NCBI RefSeq assembly: GCF_039555335.1
Contig: NC_092631.1
Location: forward strand, 8,320,481 to 8,384,480
Reading direction: 5' to 3'
Source of the DNA: Amphiura filiformis
Taxonomy: Eukaryota > Echinodermata > Ophiuroidea > Amphilepidida > Amphiuridae
Length of the DNA: 64,000 nt
Within the stretch, counting starts at the first letter, position 1; every line of letters begins with the position of its first letter. The notes below the pieces were generated by a model that was not told the DNA's origin, ran no database searches, and worked only from the letters and a program-made list of their open reading frames with translations. Shown in pieces: positions 39,201 to 47,735 of the stretch. The translations under genes were made by a program, and so were the position numbers.

Positions 39201-40628
39201 ACAAAAGTTAATTAGCTGGCAGTAGATTTTATAGGAAATTGCGAAAATGGCCGTTGATTAATAGGGAATCCGTAGAATTAAGGATTTTAGCCTGTACTTT
39301 ACAGAATTCTGTGTTATTTTCCCCGTTATTTTCCTTTACACATCTCTGTAAAACTACGACGTACATAGTTTTATAACATGTATCACCATGACATCGGACG
39401 CATCCACGCTAGCGTTCTGTACCATGCATCCGAAGTGTTCAAGATTATTCTGATTTCATGATTATACACCAAAGAATAATGACAAGTATTTTGGCAGATG
39501 ATAAAATACAATGAATATATGGATAATTTTTTCAAAAGAGCATGACACAAATTTCTGATGTATTCTAAATCTATTACATTTTAACGCATCACATTGTGTT
39601 GTCAGGTGTTGAATTTGATTTATTGTTCAAATTTAGGCCTATGTAAAAGTTTAAAATGTCTTCAACCCTCACTTTTTTGTTCACTATTTCGAAGAAACCC
39701 TTCTCCAATTAGGCCTACTACTTTTTTATGTAACAAAATAAAATCACATGGTTTTTTTTGTAATCTAGTAAAGACGTTCAATAGAATCTACTTACGTGCA
39801 TTTATATCCGGTGTGCAGTTTCCAATTACCTAAAGTAGAACAGGTTTGAAACGTTTTAGCTTAGTAGGCCTAGTAGTCAATTATTTGAGTGAGAGGGAGA
39901 GAAAGAGGAAGAGACAGGGAGCGAGAGGGAGAGAGATGGAAGAGGGGGGAGGTGAGAGGGGGTGAAATGGAGAGAGAAGAGAGAGACAGTTCATCAATCT
40001 TGTAGTCACTATGTACCGTAGAATTCCATGCCTTTGAATGAGTGGGGGATTTTTTGACGAAAGAGACGAGAGGCAGACACCCTCCACAAAAACATTAATT
40101 GGAATTTGAACAACTTTATTTCCTGATACAGGAGGCTGTACAAACATGTATCATTGTAAGACCAATCTATTGTAATGTTTTTTACTGTATCTGCCTTTCA
40201 TCTCCTTTGTCAAAAATACTCATTTAGAAGCATAAAGAATTAAAGATACAAAAATACCTTACCTCTCCGTTTCTGTGAACGTGTGCGTAATCGTCATCGT
40301 CATTACATCGATCGTCTGCTTCCAAACAAACTTCAGAATTCATCTCACACACTCCCAAATTACGCGCGAAATTAAACGACAGACACCTCGGATCATGAAG
40401 GCAACTCGTAGCGCACCGAGACTGCGTTTTGACGTTGTTGTAAGTGCGAGTTTCACTGGTTAACATTCTCTTACCATGAACAACATGAAAATTTGCAGAA
40501 CATTGATTGATTAAAGATGTTACCATGGGAATGAATGTGACAAAAAACACGAAATATGTGACACTGAAATTCATGAAATCTGTCATCCTCAGCTTTATTG
40601 CACCTGTTTTTGAAGACATCTTGTACAT
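21198..40628 (-). CDS. Secreted mosaic lectin: PAN, SUEL lectin, EGF, WSC and C-type lectin domains, with HYR (about 1048 aa)
   Basis: The gene model has 19 exons. Joined they give 3147 bp, an exact multiple of three, with phases matching at every junction. Approximate residue order: signal peptide and PAN/apple domain 1-133; SUEL (rhamnose-binding type) lectin 134-224; EGF-like 225-267; WSC 268-363; C-type lectin 364-499; Thr/Pro-rich linkers 500-536; HYR 537-620; Ig-like module 621-690; EGF pair 691-811; WSC 812-909; C-type lectin 910-1045. Both C-type lectin domains keep EPN and WND, the calcium and mannose-type sugar ligands. There is no transmembrane helix, so it should be secreted. Likely roles are glycan recognition in immunity or in matrix (inference). 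Alternatively this could be two tandem genes split between 31057 and 28850, but no stop, start or signal peptide is seen there and the phases join. The terminal exon at 21198 is the weakest part. Confidence 0.75.
21991..22409. mobile_element. MITE with about 50-bp TIRs and TA target
   Basis: The left end 'tataatgaaagacaaag...' through 'gcgtctgacgtca' is mirrored exactly at 22360-22409, with TA at both borders, suggesting a Tc1/mariner-type or similar element. Open frames inside are by-products. It lies about 30 bp from the splice donor at 22439. Confidence 0.75.
22440..22608 (-). CDS. Lectin gene exon: second C-type lectin, C-terminal part
   Basis: Acceptor 'atttctcag' and donor TTG|GTAAGT. 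It encodes SPGEPND (EPN), [11 protein letters not shown] (WND) and PLICKQ, the calcium site and last disulfide of a C-type lectin domain. Its length of 169 bp is identical to its paralogue at 31718-31886. Confidence 0.85.
22918..23000 (-). CDS. Lectin gene exon: second C-type lectin, middle part
   Basis: 83 bp, starting phase 1 and ending phase 0 at GAG|GTAATA. It encodes SWIGLND (the conserved WIGL core), NESYF and WTDGTE. Same length as the paralogue at 33092-33174. Confidence 0.85.
23674..23829 (-). CDS. Lectin gene exon: second C-type lectin, N-terminal part
   Basis: 156 bp, phase 1 at both ends. It encodes [24 protein letters not shown] and EQDFVT, the first two cysteines and helix 2 of a C-type lectin fold. 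Same length as the paralogue at 35138-35293. Confidence 0.85.
24391..24684 (-). CDS. Lectin gene exon: second WSC domain
   Basis: 294 bp, phase 1 at both ends. It encodes a complete WSC domain: [41 protein letters not shown] and [10 protein letters not shown], with the eight cysteines of the family. WSC domains bind carbohydrate in several proteins (family knowledge). Confidence 0.88.
25315..25495 (-). CDS. Lectin gene exon: end of one EGF domain plus a following EGF-like domain
   Basis: It starts phase 0 and finishes the EGF begun in the previous exon ([15 protein letters not shown]). A second EGF-like unit follows ([27 protein letters not shown]). The second unit aligns well with the EGF exon at 37539-37667. 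Confidence 0.85.
26285..26619. mobile_element. hAT-like MITE with perfect 8-bp target duplication
   Basis: It is flanked by CTGCAGAT at 26277-26284 and 26620-26627. Both ends carry 'ggggtcactcccattgtggc' in inverted orientation, and the interior has repeated 'accctaaac' words. The 8-bp duplication identifies hAT-type transposition. It lies about 35 bp inside the intron next to the donor at 26651-26652. Confidence 0.9.
26653..26843 (-). CDS. Lectin gene exon: end of Ig-like module and start of an EGF domain
   Basis: 191 bp, entering phase 1 and leaving phase 0 at TTTTTTCG|GTAGGT. It encodes [11 protein letters not shown], then [12 protein letters not shown], the first cysteines of an EGF domain that the next exon completes. 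A WxP module leading directly into a C-x-C EGF is also the arrangement in coral mucin-like proteins (recalled family knowledge). The acceptor 'caacacag' has a poor pyrimidine tract, so the left boundary is less certain. Confidence 0.7.
27458..27658 (-). CDS. Lectin gene exon: Ig-like/cadherin-like module of uncertain family
   Basis: 201 bp, phase 1 at both ends, acceptor 'gttcaatttag' and donor TCAG|GTAAGA. It encodes [25 protein letters not shown] and HLTSG. Together with the start of the next exon it reads as a beta-sandwich module preceding an EGF. No cysteines are present. Confidence 0.7.
27998..28228. repeat. Imperfect inverted repeat in lectin intron
   Basis: 'gttcgatctttagaccgacc' at about 27999 is mirrored as 'ggtcgatcgaaagatcgaac' near 28205-28224. 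Arms of roughly 50 bp; probably a decayed MITE. Confidence 0.5.
28599..28850 (-). CDS. Lectin gene exon: HYR domain
   Basis: 252 bp, phase 1 at both ends, encoding a single complete module: FYCPVDINI, then [21 protein letters not shown] and [10 protein letters not shown] in pieces. The CP...C-PGS-F-G...VTC...C-YTV pattern is the HYR (hyalin repeat) domain, an adhesion module first known from sea urchin hyalin. It is diverged, with no typical WT-PTA strand. Confidence 0.75.
29165..29775. repeat. Degenerate 'ccatttggtctaat' array that switches strand midway
   Basis: From about 29170 to 29460 units of roughly 14-17 bp read 'aaccatttggtctaat'. From about 29460 to 29775 the same unit is present in the opposite orientation ('attagaccaaatggtt'). 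The whole tract could fold into a very long imperfect hairpin. It lies in an intron of the lectin gene. Confidence 0.85.
29776..31056. other. Intron sequence, no extra exon seen
   Basis: I looked for further phase-compatible exons and found none I could support. A 'gttcgattcccg' word at about 30649 looks like a tRNA B box but lacks the rest of a tRNA. Confidence 0.4.
31057..31116 (-). CDS. Lectin gene exon: Thr-rich linker 2
   Basis: 60 bp, phase 1 at both ends, acceptor 'attgttgcag' and donor TTAG|GTAAGT. It encodes about 20 residues, including [10 protein letters not shown] and LTTL, a likely O-glycosylated spacer. It resembles linker 1 in position and ends. Confidence 0.65.
31505..31555 (-). 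CDS. Lectin gene exon: Thr/Pro linker 1
   Basis: 51 bp, phase 1 at both ends, acceptor 'cgttgcag' and donor CTAG|GTAAGC. It encodes [15 protein letters not shown], a mucin-like spacer between the first C-type lectin domain and the second half of the protein. Confidence 0.7.
31718..31886 (-). CDS. Lectin gene exon: first C-type lectin, C-terminal part
   Basis: 169 bp, encoding SPGEPNG (EPN), [11 protein letters not shown] (WND) and PFICKQ. The calcium and sugar-binding residues for mannose-type ligands are intact. Donor TTCG|GTAATA, phase 1. Confidence 0.85.
32420..32890. mobile_element. MITE with TTAA target (piggyBac-like)
   Basis: The inverted ends AGCCATATTATAACATTT and its complement are each bordered by TTAA (32416-32419 and 32891-32894). 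The interior is non-coding, although short frames cross it. Confidence 0.7.
33092..33174 (-). CDS. Lectin gene exon: first C-type lectin, middle part
   Basis: 83 bp, donor GAG|GTAACA. It encodes [13 protein letters not shown] and WTDGTE. The usual Trp of the WIGL core is Arg here (VRIGL), unlike the second domain, which keeps WIGL. Confidence 0.85.
33225..34252. repeat. 38-bp minisatellite, about 27 copies
   Basis: Units of 38 bp ('ttccatcatatcaaatacc' followed by 'gttaacgatcatgacgatg') repeat head to tail with very few variants: gttaac or gttgac, gacgat or gacaat, catat or cacat. 1028 bp divided by 38 gives 27 units. It lies inside the intron that splits the first C-type lectin domain, 50 bp from the exon at 33092-33174. 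Confidence 0.97.
34331..34554. mobile_element. Harbinger-like MITE, family H copy 1
   Basis: 224 bp palindrome with ends AGGTCCGTTCATACTACC and complement, flanked by TTA on the left. Rich in 'gcgatgcg' words. The 3-bp TTA-type target fits PIF/Harbinger. Three further copies are at 34654-34878, 59942-60156 and 60344-60556. Confidence 0.8.
34654..34878. mobile_element. Harbinger-like MITE, family H copy 2
   Basis: 225 bp, TTA on both sides (34651-34653 and 34879-34881), same ends as copy 1 and only 99 bp away from it. Confidence 0.85.
35138..35293 (-). CDS. Lectin gene exon: first C-type lectin, N-terminal part
   Basis: 156 bp, phase 1 at both ends. It encodes [28 protein letters not shown] and EQDFVT. 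Nearly every key residue matches the exon at 23674-23829. Confidence 0.87.
36210..36360. repeat. Dispersed repeat fragment matching 60-215
   Basis: Shares 'gccatgaagatatcgggg', 'gtccttcggcc' and neighbouring words with the left edge of the window. It lies in the intron just left of the WSC exon. Confidence 0.5.
36427..36714 (-). CDS. Lectin gene exon: first WSC domain
   Basis: 288 bp, phase 1 at both ends, acceptor 'attcttcctcag'. A complete WSC domain with eight cysteines: [41 protein letters not shown] and [10 protein letters not shown]. Closely related to the exon at 24391-24684. Confidence 0.88.
36956..37480. mobile_element. Foldback MITE in lectin intron
   Basis: Arms of more than 100 bp ('ataaactgagctcaaaaaga' and its complement) surround a short centre. 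It lies between the WSC and EGF exons, 58 bp from the latter. Confidence 0.75.
37539..37667 (-). CDS. Lectin gene exon: EGF-like domain
   Basis: 129 bp, phase 1 at both ends, donor GAG|GTATGG. It encodes [20 protein letters not shown] and GNGTTCG with six cysteines. It is the paralogue of the second EGF-like unit in 25315-25495. Confidence 0.83.
38040..38470. repeat. Degenerate palindromic repeat rich in 'gattgaaaa'
   Basis: Words 'cctaatttgggac', 'attgaaaa' and 'tcaatctttt' recur in both orientations. Probably an old foldback element in an intron of the lectin gene. Confidence 0.45.
38659..38931 (-). CDS. Lectin gene exon: SUEL (galactose/rhamnose-binding) lectin domain
   Basis: 273 bp, phase 1 at both ends, one complete domain. 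It shows [17 protein letters not shown] (the YGR motif), CDGKQSC, and [16 protein letters not shown] (the DPC and KYL-V-Y-C motifs), with eight cysteines. The family was defined from a sea urchin egg lectin and binds rhamnose or galactose. Confidence 0.9.
39105..39302. mobile_element. Small hairpin MITE in lectin intron
   Basis: 'gctacaggttaaaatcctta' is mirrored by 'aaggattttagcctgtac' at the right end. About 200 bp, non-coding. Confidence 0.65.
39796..39829 (-). CDS. Lectin gene mini-exon between PAN and SUEL domains
   Basis: 34 bp between 'ctactttag' and GCAC|GTAAGT. It encodes [11 protein letters not shown] and converts phase 0 of exon 1 into phase 1 used by the rest of the gene. The tiny size lowers certainty, but both splice sites and phase fit. 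Confidence 0.65.
39895..39990. repeat. GA-rich simple repeat
   Basis: A run of (GAGAGG)-like purine sequence in the first large intron of the lectin gene. Confidence 0.7.
40263..40628 (-). CDS. Lectin gene exon 1: signal peptide and PAN/apple domain
   Basis: 366 bp, ending phase 0 at GGAGAG|GTAAGG. The start at 40628 is the first of several in-frame ATGs; the hydrophobic segment [16 protein letters not shown] follows. Then come [27 protein letters not shown] and VCEMNSEVC, the cysteine pattern of a PAN/apple domain, which binds protein or carbohydrate ligands. Confidence 0.8.
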
Positions 40629-40639
40629 GTAGCACGAAT

Positions 40640-41150
40640 CATAGAATGAACCTAATAACCATATCCATACAGAGAAGCAGTCTATAGTGTCCCAATAAAA
40701 ACAAAATTAAGCGATCTCGTTGCTCTAACACCCGTTATGAAATCTTGAAACAAAGACAGATATAGATTTTATTACGTTCTATCCTGCCTATTTTATTAGA
40801 AACAATATTACGTCTATCCGACTCGTTTTAATTGTTCAGGTTTATTAAATATCTTCAACTCATGTTTATTCAATATCGGCACTTGCTAATACGAAACATA
40901 AATCAATATTAAATTCTCAGTCAACATGGTCAATCCGTTTTCATCGTTTTCCCTGTACAACAGATGATCGATCAATAAATTAAATCTTTAATAAATTCGT
41001 GTCTGCGCAAAAATTACTGACACATTTCGTTCATAATGTTCACGTAAAAAGTACACTGACTGCGCTCATAGAAAAATAGCGGGTTTTAATAGGGATCGGA
41101 TATAGCAATGTTTAATAATTTGCCATAAAATTTGTATCACGATTTTATTT
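40640..41150. other. Upstream flank of the lectin gene
   Basis: AT-rich. No core promoter motif or repeat can be assigned. Confidence 0.35.
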
Positions 41151-41154
41151 AAAA

Positions 41155-41525
41155 AAATGGGTTTCAATTGGGTTCTTTGTAGAACCAAAAATGGTTCTGT
41201 AGCCAAGACAAAGAACCTTAAGCTTGAAGAACCTTTAAGGAATCTTAAAGAAAGAACCCTCAAAGGGTTCTTAGTAGAACAGAAAAAAAGGTTTTTTATC
41301 CAAGAAAATGATTTTTTAGTACCAAAAAGGGTTAACACTGCGTTTTACTTTTCTTAACTTTGTGATGAGTCCCTGAATGAATCAATTAGAATGTCCCCAG
41401 GCCTATTTAAATCTTTAAGGTTCTTTATAGAACTTTTGAAGGTTCGTTTTAGAACCTTATTACTGCTTAGGGCTCTACATACAGGACAAAAAAAGGTTCT
41501 AAGTAGCACCTTTTTTTCTGAGAGT
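41155..41525. mobile_element. 'AAGAACC' hairpin MITE
   Basis: Many copies of 'ggttct' and 'agaacc' in inverted arrangement, for example 'ggttctttgtagaacc'. Open frames across it on both strands come from the repeat. Confidence 0.65.
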
Positions 41526-41754
41526 GTACATGTATTTGAATGGGGCTTCAACTTAGTCAATACTGTTGTTTTCTTCGTTTTTGCCCAATTTTGCATTTCA
41601 AAAATACCAAATTTCAATTTCAAACATATCCTTCAATTTTAAGCATTTTATAAACAATTTTTATTTTTTACACTTTCGCTGGGATCACTGAATTGGACTT
41701 TAAGTTGCTAATTATATAGACAGGGAAGTTTCTTGAAATTGCAGTAATTTTGTT

Positions 41755-42150
41755 GGACCTGAGAGCACATCAGACATATCGAATTGCATTCTGAATACCA
41801 GAAATGTCCTTCTGATATCAAATAATTTTGAATTTTTGAAATTCGCGATATATGCCTAATACAAATTTTATGGCAAATGATTAAAAATTGATATTTTTGA
41901 AATTTTACAGTCCGCGAAGTAAACTGTATAAATCTAATGACATGCTGTTAAAGTGTGGATAAAAAGCTGTCCATCGTATGAAAATTTTGATCTTTCGTAA
42001 AGAAACACCCAAAAAAATTAATATAAGTATTTTTTGGGAAAAATGTATATCTTCAATATGAAAAATCAAAATTTTCAATTGATGGTCAGCTTTTCATCCC
42101 AGCTACATACACTTTAAGTACATGTTATTGTACTGTTAAATATCAAAAAT
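41755..42150. mobile_element. Foldback MITE, family F1, truncated copy
   Basis: Shares 'atcgaattgcattctgaata', 'gtaaactgtataaatctaa' and 'tcaattgatggtcag' with the full copies at 9001-9625 and 63071-63736. The outer right arm is missing. Confidence 0.7.
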
Positions 42151-42165
42151 TTTAAGAGAACACAT

Positions 42166-42245
42166 TATCGCCCCTCTCCTCCCCTCCCATCTCCTCTCCT
42201 CTCCTCTTCTCCCCTCTACTCTCTTTTCCTTTCTCGTTTCGTTTC
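42166..42245. repeat. Polypyrimidine tract
   Basis: CT-rich simple sequence (cctctcctcccct and similar), passing into (gtttc)n. Confidence 0.75.
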
Positions 42246-42892
42246 GTTTCGTATCTTGAAACAACATGCAGAAGGCGTCCTGAAATGTGATGTCATAGGT
42301 CAACTCATCTATAATAGGCATACACCTAGTTTGAAAAGCACATGAAACTCCAGATTGGTTTATGATTTTTTGAACAAAAATATATTTGCAAACTTCTAAA
42401 AATAATGACGCAATCACAACATTAATTTTGTATTTGAACGGTTTTTTATTTTTATGTCAGTTGTCTTTTAAATTTTATTTTGTAAAATGTTCATAGTACT
42501 GATACTAAGAAAATATACATTATCGGTATAAAAAGAATTCACATCGATAAAACCACCAAAATATCAGGAAATATATTGCACCATTTAAGAGCCAGAATAC
42601 GCTATCCGGGCATGGTTAGTGTGGATTAAATGTCGAGTGTGCCACAATTCCTGCTATGTGATGTCTTAATAATATTGTAAAAAACTTCAGAATTTTGTTT
42701 TTGTCAGTTATTTAATGCACATACTCTACGGATCAATCCATTTAAATTAAATTCTTTCACTCAAACAAGGCTTTTAAAATGCCAACACTCTGCAATTATC
42801 TTCATTCATTCATTCATTCAATTATTTCATTGTCACAGCTCATTCATCCAATCATAAACCCATCACTTTTCTCGCTCGTTCATTCCTCCGCC

Positions 42893-43100
42893 AACTCACT
42901 CACTCACTCACTCACTCACTCACTCACTCACTCACTCACTCACTCACTCACTCACTCACACCCCCACTCACTCACTCACTCACTCACTCACTCACTCACG
43001 CAATCACGCAATCACTCAATCACTCACACAATCACTCACGCAATCACTCACTCACGCAATCACGCAATCACTCACTCACGCAATCACTCACTCACGCAAT
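42893..43100. repeat. (CTCA)n microsatellite with variants
   Basis: A near-perfect CTCA run of about 70 bp and further blocks mixed with 'cgcaat' units. The long open frame through it (His-Ser-Leu-Thr repeats) is a by-product of the 4-bp period. Confidence 0.95.
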
Positions 43101-43755
43101 CACCCCACGCGCCACACCCCACCCAACCCCCATTCATTCAAACAGGTATACGCATACTTACTTCGGACTGCGAATTTCAGTACAAGACGCACCTGGAAAT
43201 GGTAAAATCGTCTTCTACATTAAGCCCCGCATGGAGGGTGTCTGCTTGGATCAAGCAGAGAGTTATCATCCGTCAGGCAAAGATTCAACAATGTCAATAT
43301 CCATCTCATACACGCATCTCACTCATCCTTGTACACACAACATTCATAACTGCATACATTCTAAAGCTCACACACCTTACATACGCTCTTATTACTTTCA
43401 TTCTTTCACATTTTATTACTAATAATAGTTTATGACTTAGTTAAAATATATGGCTAGTGCATTTTGTTCGGATATCACTTAGCTTATTCATTATACTATA
43501 TAATTACTTGTATACCATCTTTTACAATGTCTTTCTGGGAATCCGAGTCAAAAATATAAATGTTAACTATTTCTTAAATAAGATTAATTAAATAAAATAG
43601 TATATTTGCACCACAAATATTCCATTTTTGTCCACCACAAGATGACAATAATTTGAAGACCCCAAAATATACCCTGTCCGATCCAGCAATTAAAGTATTC
43701 ATGATTATCAGTAAACCTGCTAATGCTACTGCATAGTCAATACCACTCTCTATTC

Positions 43756-46700
43756 CTAACTTTCTTGATCTCGTGTTCCTGGTCGCAAAGAATTAGATCG
43801 CATGGGTGGTCGACGGGGATTCGGAGGCCTTTCTGGAATCTGAACCTCCTCTTCGTCGTCGTCTTCGTCGTCTTCAACACCTTCGTCCTCGCCTGCTTCA
43901 TCTAGTTCGGCATCGGATTCCTCCTCCTCTATATCTGCAGCAGCTTCTTCGGCAGCCTTCGATTCAAATAAATGACAATAGTAAGTACAAGCGGTCACCC
44001 GGCTTTCGCGGTTCGTAAATGAATGCAATTTGCAAAATGCATCACCACCCTCCCGAGTTTTTATTAAGAACAATAATTTTACCAATTGCCAAATCTATTA
44101 ACGATTGATCAGTTGTTTCATTTAATTCATTTTAATCAGTTTCTTGTTCCTTGTCTCCCGTCTCCCCGCATCTCATGATTTCCTCTGTTCCTGCTGTAGC
44201 TCACATTCCTCTCTTAACCTCGGCCCTTTTTTTTTACCTGTCCCCCTCTGGCTCTAGTACTTCTTTCCCATCAACTGCTATAAATAAATATGTGAATGTG
44301 ATTTCAAACATAAAATATAGATTTATAACGGCTATGAATTTAAATTATGTTTCGAGGATTGTTAAGAGCCAGTCTCCCTTATTATGTACATAAATAGGGT
44401 TGTGATACAAAAAAGAAAAGAAAGAATTTTCTCTAAAAAATAATGTTGGTACATATTAACACCAACAACGCACATGTACAATATGAGCCCAGACAAACAA
44501 GTACCTAGACCTATGACTTTGGTTCGCGTAGTGAAGCCGACACTGCTTAGAAACGACTTTGACCCGGACGCATACCCGGACGCAAGCAAGCAAACATGTT
44601 CGCGTCTACGGAACATTATTGCATTTGACGCGAGCGATAATGGCGCAACAATCACGCAAACGAGCGCGTTCTCTCCAGACATGAACGCTTATTTCTCCGC
44701 GTCCGACCACCCGACCAAAATCACCTTGGATACGTGGCTTCACCTCCCGCTGTGGTAAGGGATGGGCAGTAATAGGTCTAGGTGGTATGTCTATGAACAG
44801 ACGATGGTGGACTACATTATTCAATGTGGCAATAGCCAAAAGCGTAAACAAAACAGACAATATGACGGCAACACTGCCTGCACGATGGACGCAATTATTT
44901 TTTCCCGGAGCCAAGATCCGTTTTGAGCTGTATTGGCCGGGTGGCCCCATTACAGAAAAAAAATGCACAAAATATATTTCCCAGTGCAATGTATACATTT
45001 TCACATGAAAATAAATAATTTTAAATTCAAAGAAAAAAGAAGAAGAAAATTTTTTAATCATCTCCGGGGATGGGAATCGATCTCGGGACCCTTTGCGTGG
45101 AAGGCGAGCTCAGTAACCACTACACCACGTAAACTTATTGATACACACAGCGGAAATTTTCAGTATATATCGTAACATATCGTGCGTTATTCATACAAAA
45201 AAAATAAAAAAAACAGTACTTACAATGAGGTTCACTGGCGAACCTCAACGGATTTAGACTGATAAAATAGTGCTTAATAACATACGTACAGTTTTGGAAT
45301 AATTTGAGACATTTTTGTGTTTACGTGTAAAACCAATAACGACGTCAAAATTCAGCCAATCTTGGCCGGCCCCCCCTGTCTATGAATATGAGCGTGCACA
45401 GCGCTCTCGTTCAGCTTAAAAAAGTTCCAAAAAAATTTCAGCCTCTCTGAGCCTTACTTGCAAAATGGTAAACTTTGGAGGTGCGTAACATCATGCGCCA
45501 TCATTATTTTTTTTGAAGCGCCAAATGGTTACATTACAAAAATTGGGATCCAATGATTTGATGACAAGCGTCCTCGTGCAAACTTCAAAGCATCATAACG
45601 GGCTGCGACATCAAGATCCCAAAATTATTTTAAAGAGAAAATTCTATTTTTTTTTTTTTTGCAAATCTGTACAAGAGAGACTGGCTCTTGAATTATATCG
45701 CCAACCCATGGCACCCACGCATTCTTCTTATTCATTTTGATATTCCCGATTTTATTCTACACGGTTTCTTTACTCAACATGTTCAATTTTGATTGACAAA
45801 TTTTCATTTTAATTTGGCACAATTAATGCGTAAATACGCGCGAAAACCAATGCAACACGCGGTCGTCGCAAACAGACACTCGATAGCTACTGTCGTTTTA
45901 TCTTTTCTGTTTCGGGAGCTCTATTGTTCAGAAACGAAAACGCAAGGGATTATGTGAGTTGATCTGTTCCTTGAATTCATTGTTAAGTTTGAAGTACCAA
46001 TCAGCTTAATTCAATAGAGGTGGATGCCTGTTGTTAATAAAGGCTGGATAAGACAAGATTATGGAACACCTACAGTGTGTGGAAGACCGGTGTTTTAGTG
46101 ATCTAGTGCCCCTTTCGCTGGTCAATGAATGACAAATAATATACGTTTAAAATAGATTTGAGTCTGGGAATTTGGCCTCAAGCAATTATCAGATTACCAA
46201 TTTAGAAACCCAATTAGTTTCACTTCAACGCACTTCTTTGTTTTTGCATATTACCAAGTTTTAAGGTGTATTTGGGACGAAAATAATTCCCCGTTTCATC
46301 TCTACAAAATTATATGACCGTTTTTTGCGCGATTGCACGAACAAGTATACGTGATTCTTGGCAACACTGATTACTAGTGATTAATGAATAGTTCTACGCT
46401 GGGCTATTTTCACAAGCCACTCCCACCTTTGCGGAAGTACCTATACACCCAACGCAAGTCAATTGAAGCCGTACAATTTATCGCGAATTTACGTAATATT
46501 TAGACACTTTTTTTGTCTAGATAAGCACTAACCCTCTCATCTCACATTTGCATGTCAAAAATTAACATAACTCCCGAAACCGAAAACTGAATTGATCTTC
46601 GTTCAACTTTTCTGTAGGCAACAAAAGACTAGTACCATGCTAATGCTAACACTTCAAAATAACAATGAGATCCGAAACCGAAAACTGAAACCGAAACCGA

Positions 46701-47735
46701 AACCGAAAAGATAAAACGACGGTCAGTAACCGTACAGTATAATTTGGAGCCTGGATAATGTATTTTAGTCTGTTTTTGCTCATTTTTGGACAATCGCTAA
46801 GATTTAAAAAAAAATTGAGGTGAATATGCAACGTAACTTGGTGTATGATTTGCTTTGCAAAAATGCAATTTGCAATTGCATCACCACTGTTTGAGTTTTT
46901 ATCACAAAAAGTGTTCCAACTAGGTAACATGCGGTACATCCACCTGGCTTGGTGTGAGAAGGGAGTGGCATGTAATCATGGTACATTGATTGGGACATGA
47001 ATCTGGTGCAAACATAATGGTGATCGAGACCTTCCTACAGTGTGATTAAGAAAGAATCATTCATGGCGAGATACGCTTTCAGAACATTTGAGTAAAACTT
47101 AACCCACATAATGAACAACCCTTTTGCTGAGCAAAACATTACCCTTTTGTTGAGGGTTCATGTCATAAATCCGCCAGTGCATCGGTTTATCACGTCTATA
47201 GTGCCAACTATGCATAAAAATTGTACAAAATCGGTAATAATGGAAAATTCATACAATACGTACACATAGCATAGCCTAAATATAACTCTTCTTGACTAGA
47301 ACGGGGGGTGGGGTATGTGTGTGGGTGGGGGTGTGTTTGCAGGGGAAGTGGGGTTGTATGGGCGTGTGAAAATAGAAGCATGTAGTGCTCAAGGCACCAC
47401 AAATCTGGGGATGGCTCCAGACCTTTGTAAACACTGCATGGATCTGTATACTTAGAACTCCAGTCGAGCAAAGAGGATTCCAAAGCTTTCTATCTCACAT
47501 GTCTACAGTCTCATAATGCATACGTCATGCGTCATCTGTGTTTACACATAATACATACCTGTTCCTGATGCTGCTGTTCTTCTGGAGCTGCTTGCTGTAC
47601 TTGAGCATCGCGCCGCTGCTGTGCGGCCACTTCCGCTGCTCTCCTAGCGTGTCTCTCCCGTGCCTCATCCGTCTGCCGCAATGCTTGCATGGCCTGTTCC
47701 AAGTTGTTTGGATTCGCGGATTGTTGTTGTGTCAT
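43756..47735 (-). CDS. Predicted two-exon Gln/Ala/Glu-rich acidic protein (about 125 aa)
   Basis: Not recognised. Exon 1 (47559-47735) starts MTQQQSANPNN and encodes a charged helix-like stretch (QTDEARERHARRAAEVAAQQ) before a strong donor, GAACAG|GTATGT, in phase 0. Exon 2 (43756-43956) continues in phase 0 with AAEEAAADIEEEE, a long Asp/Glu tract, then a basic tail (PPNPRRPPMRSN) and a stop. The compositions match across the junction. The acceptor 'tttgaatcgaag' is weak and the 3.6 kb intron may hide other exons. No signal peptide or membrane segment is seen; a nuclear or cytoplasmic disordered protein is likely. Confidence 0.5.
44606..44950 (-). CDS. Doubtful ORF with one membrane segment
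   Basis: From the ATG at 44948-44950 an open frame of about 115 residues has a short basic N-terminus (MGPPGQYSSKRILAPGK), one hydrophobic helix (SVAVILSVLFTLLAIATL) and a Pro-rich stem, the layout of a type II membrane protein N-terminus such as a glycosyltransferase. A possible donor CGGGAG|GTGAAG lies near 44753. No catalytic domain is seen, so this may be a first exon or chance. Confidence 0.25.
   Translation of the reverse strand: MGPPGQYSSKRILAPGKNNCVHRAGSVAVILSVLFTLLAIATLNNVVHHRLFIDIPPRPITAHPLPQREVKPRIQGDFGRVVGRGEISVHVWRERARLRDCCAIIARVKCNNVP
45062..45131 (-). repeat. tRNA-Gly-like sequence (probable SINE head or tRNA pseudogene)
   Basis: The minus strand shows an A-box-like 'tggtgtagtggtta', an anticodon-loop-like 'cttccac' (TCC) and a B-box-like 'gatcgattccc'. 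The acceptor ends do not pair and the T stem is mismatched, so it is not a functional tRNA. Confidence 0.5.
45140..47550. other. Intron of the acidic-protein model, no exon seen
   Basis: Contains an (ACCGAA)n tract at about 46672-46708 and otherwise AT-rich unremarkable sequence. Confidence 0.4.

Noticed and set aside
43143-43173. Possible 31-bp exon on the minus strand with good acceptor and donor
   Set aside because: Splice sites are attractive, but no neighbouring exon fits its phase. It might be a non-coding exon upstream of the lectin gene, which cannot be supported here.
42779-43435. Open frame of 218 codons on the plus strand
   Set aside because: Its body is the translated (CTCA)n microsatellite, giving Thr-His-Ser-Leu repeats. 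There is no signal of a gene.
45062-45131. Functional tRNA-Gly gene
   Set aside because: The A and B boxes are recognisable, but the acceptor stem does not pair and the T stem is mismatched.
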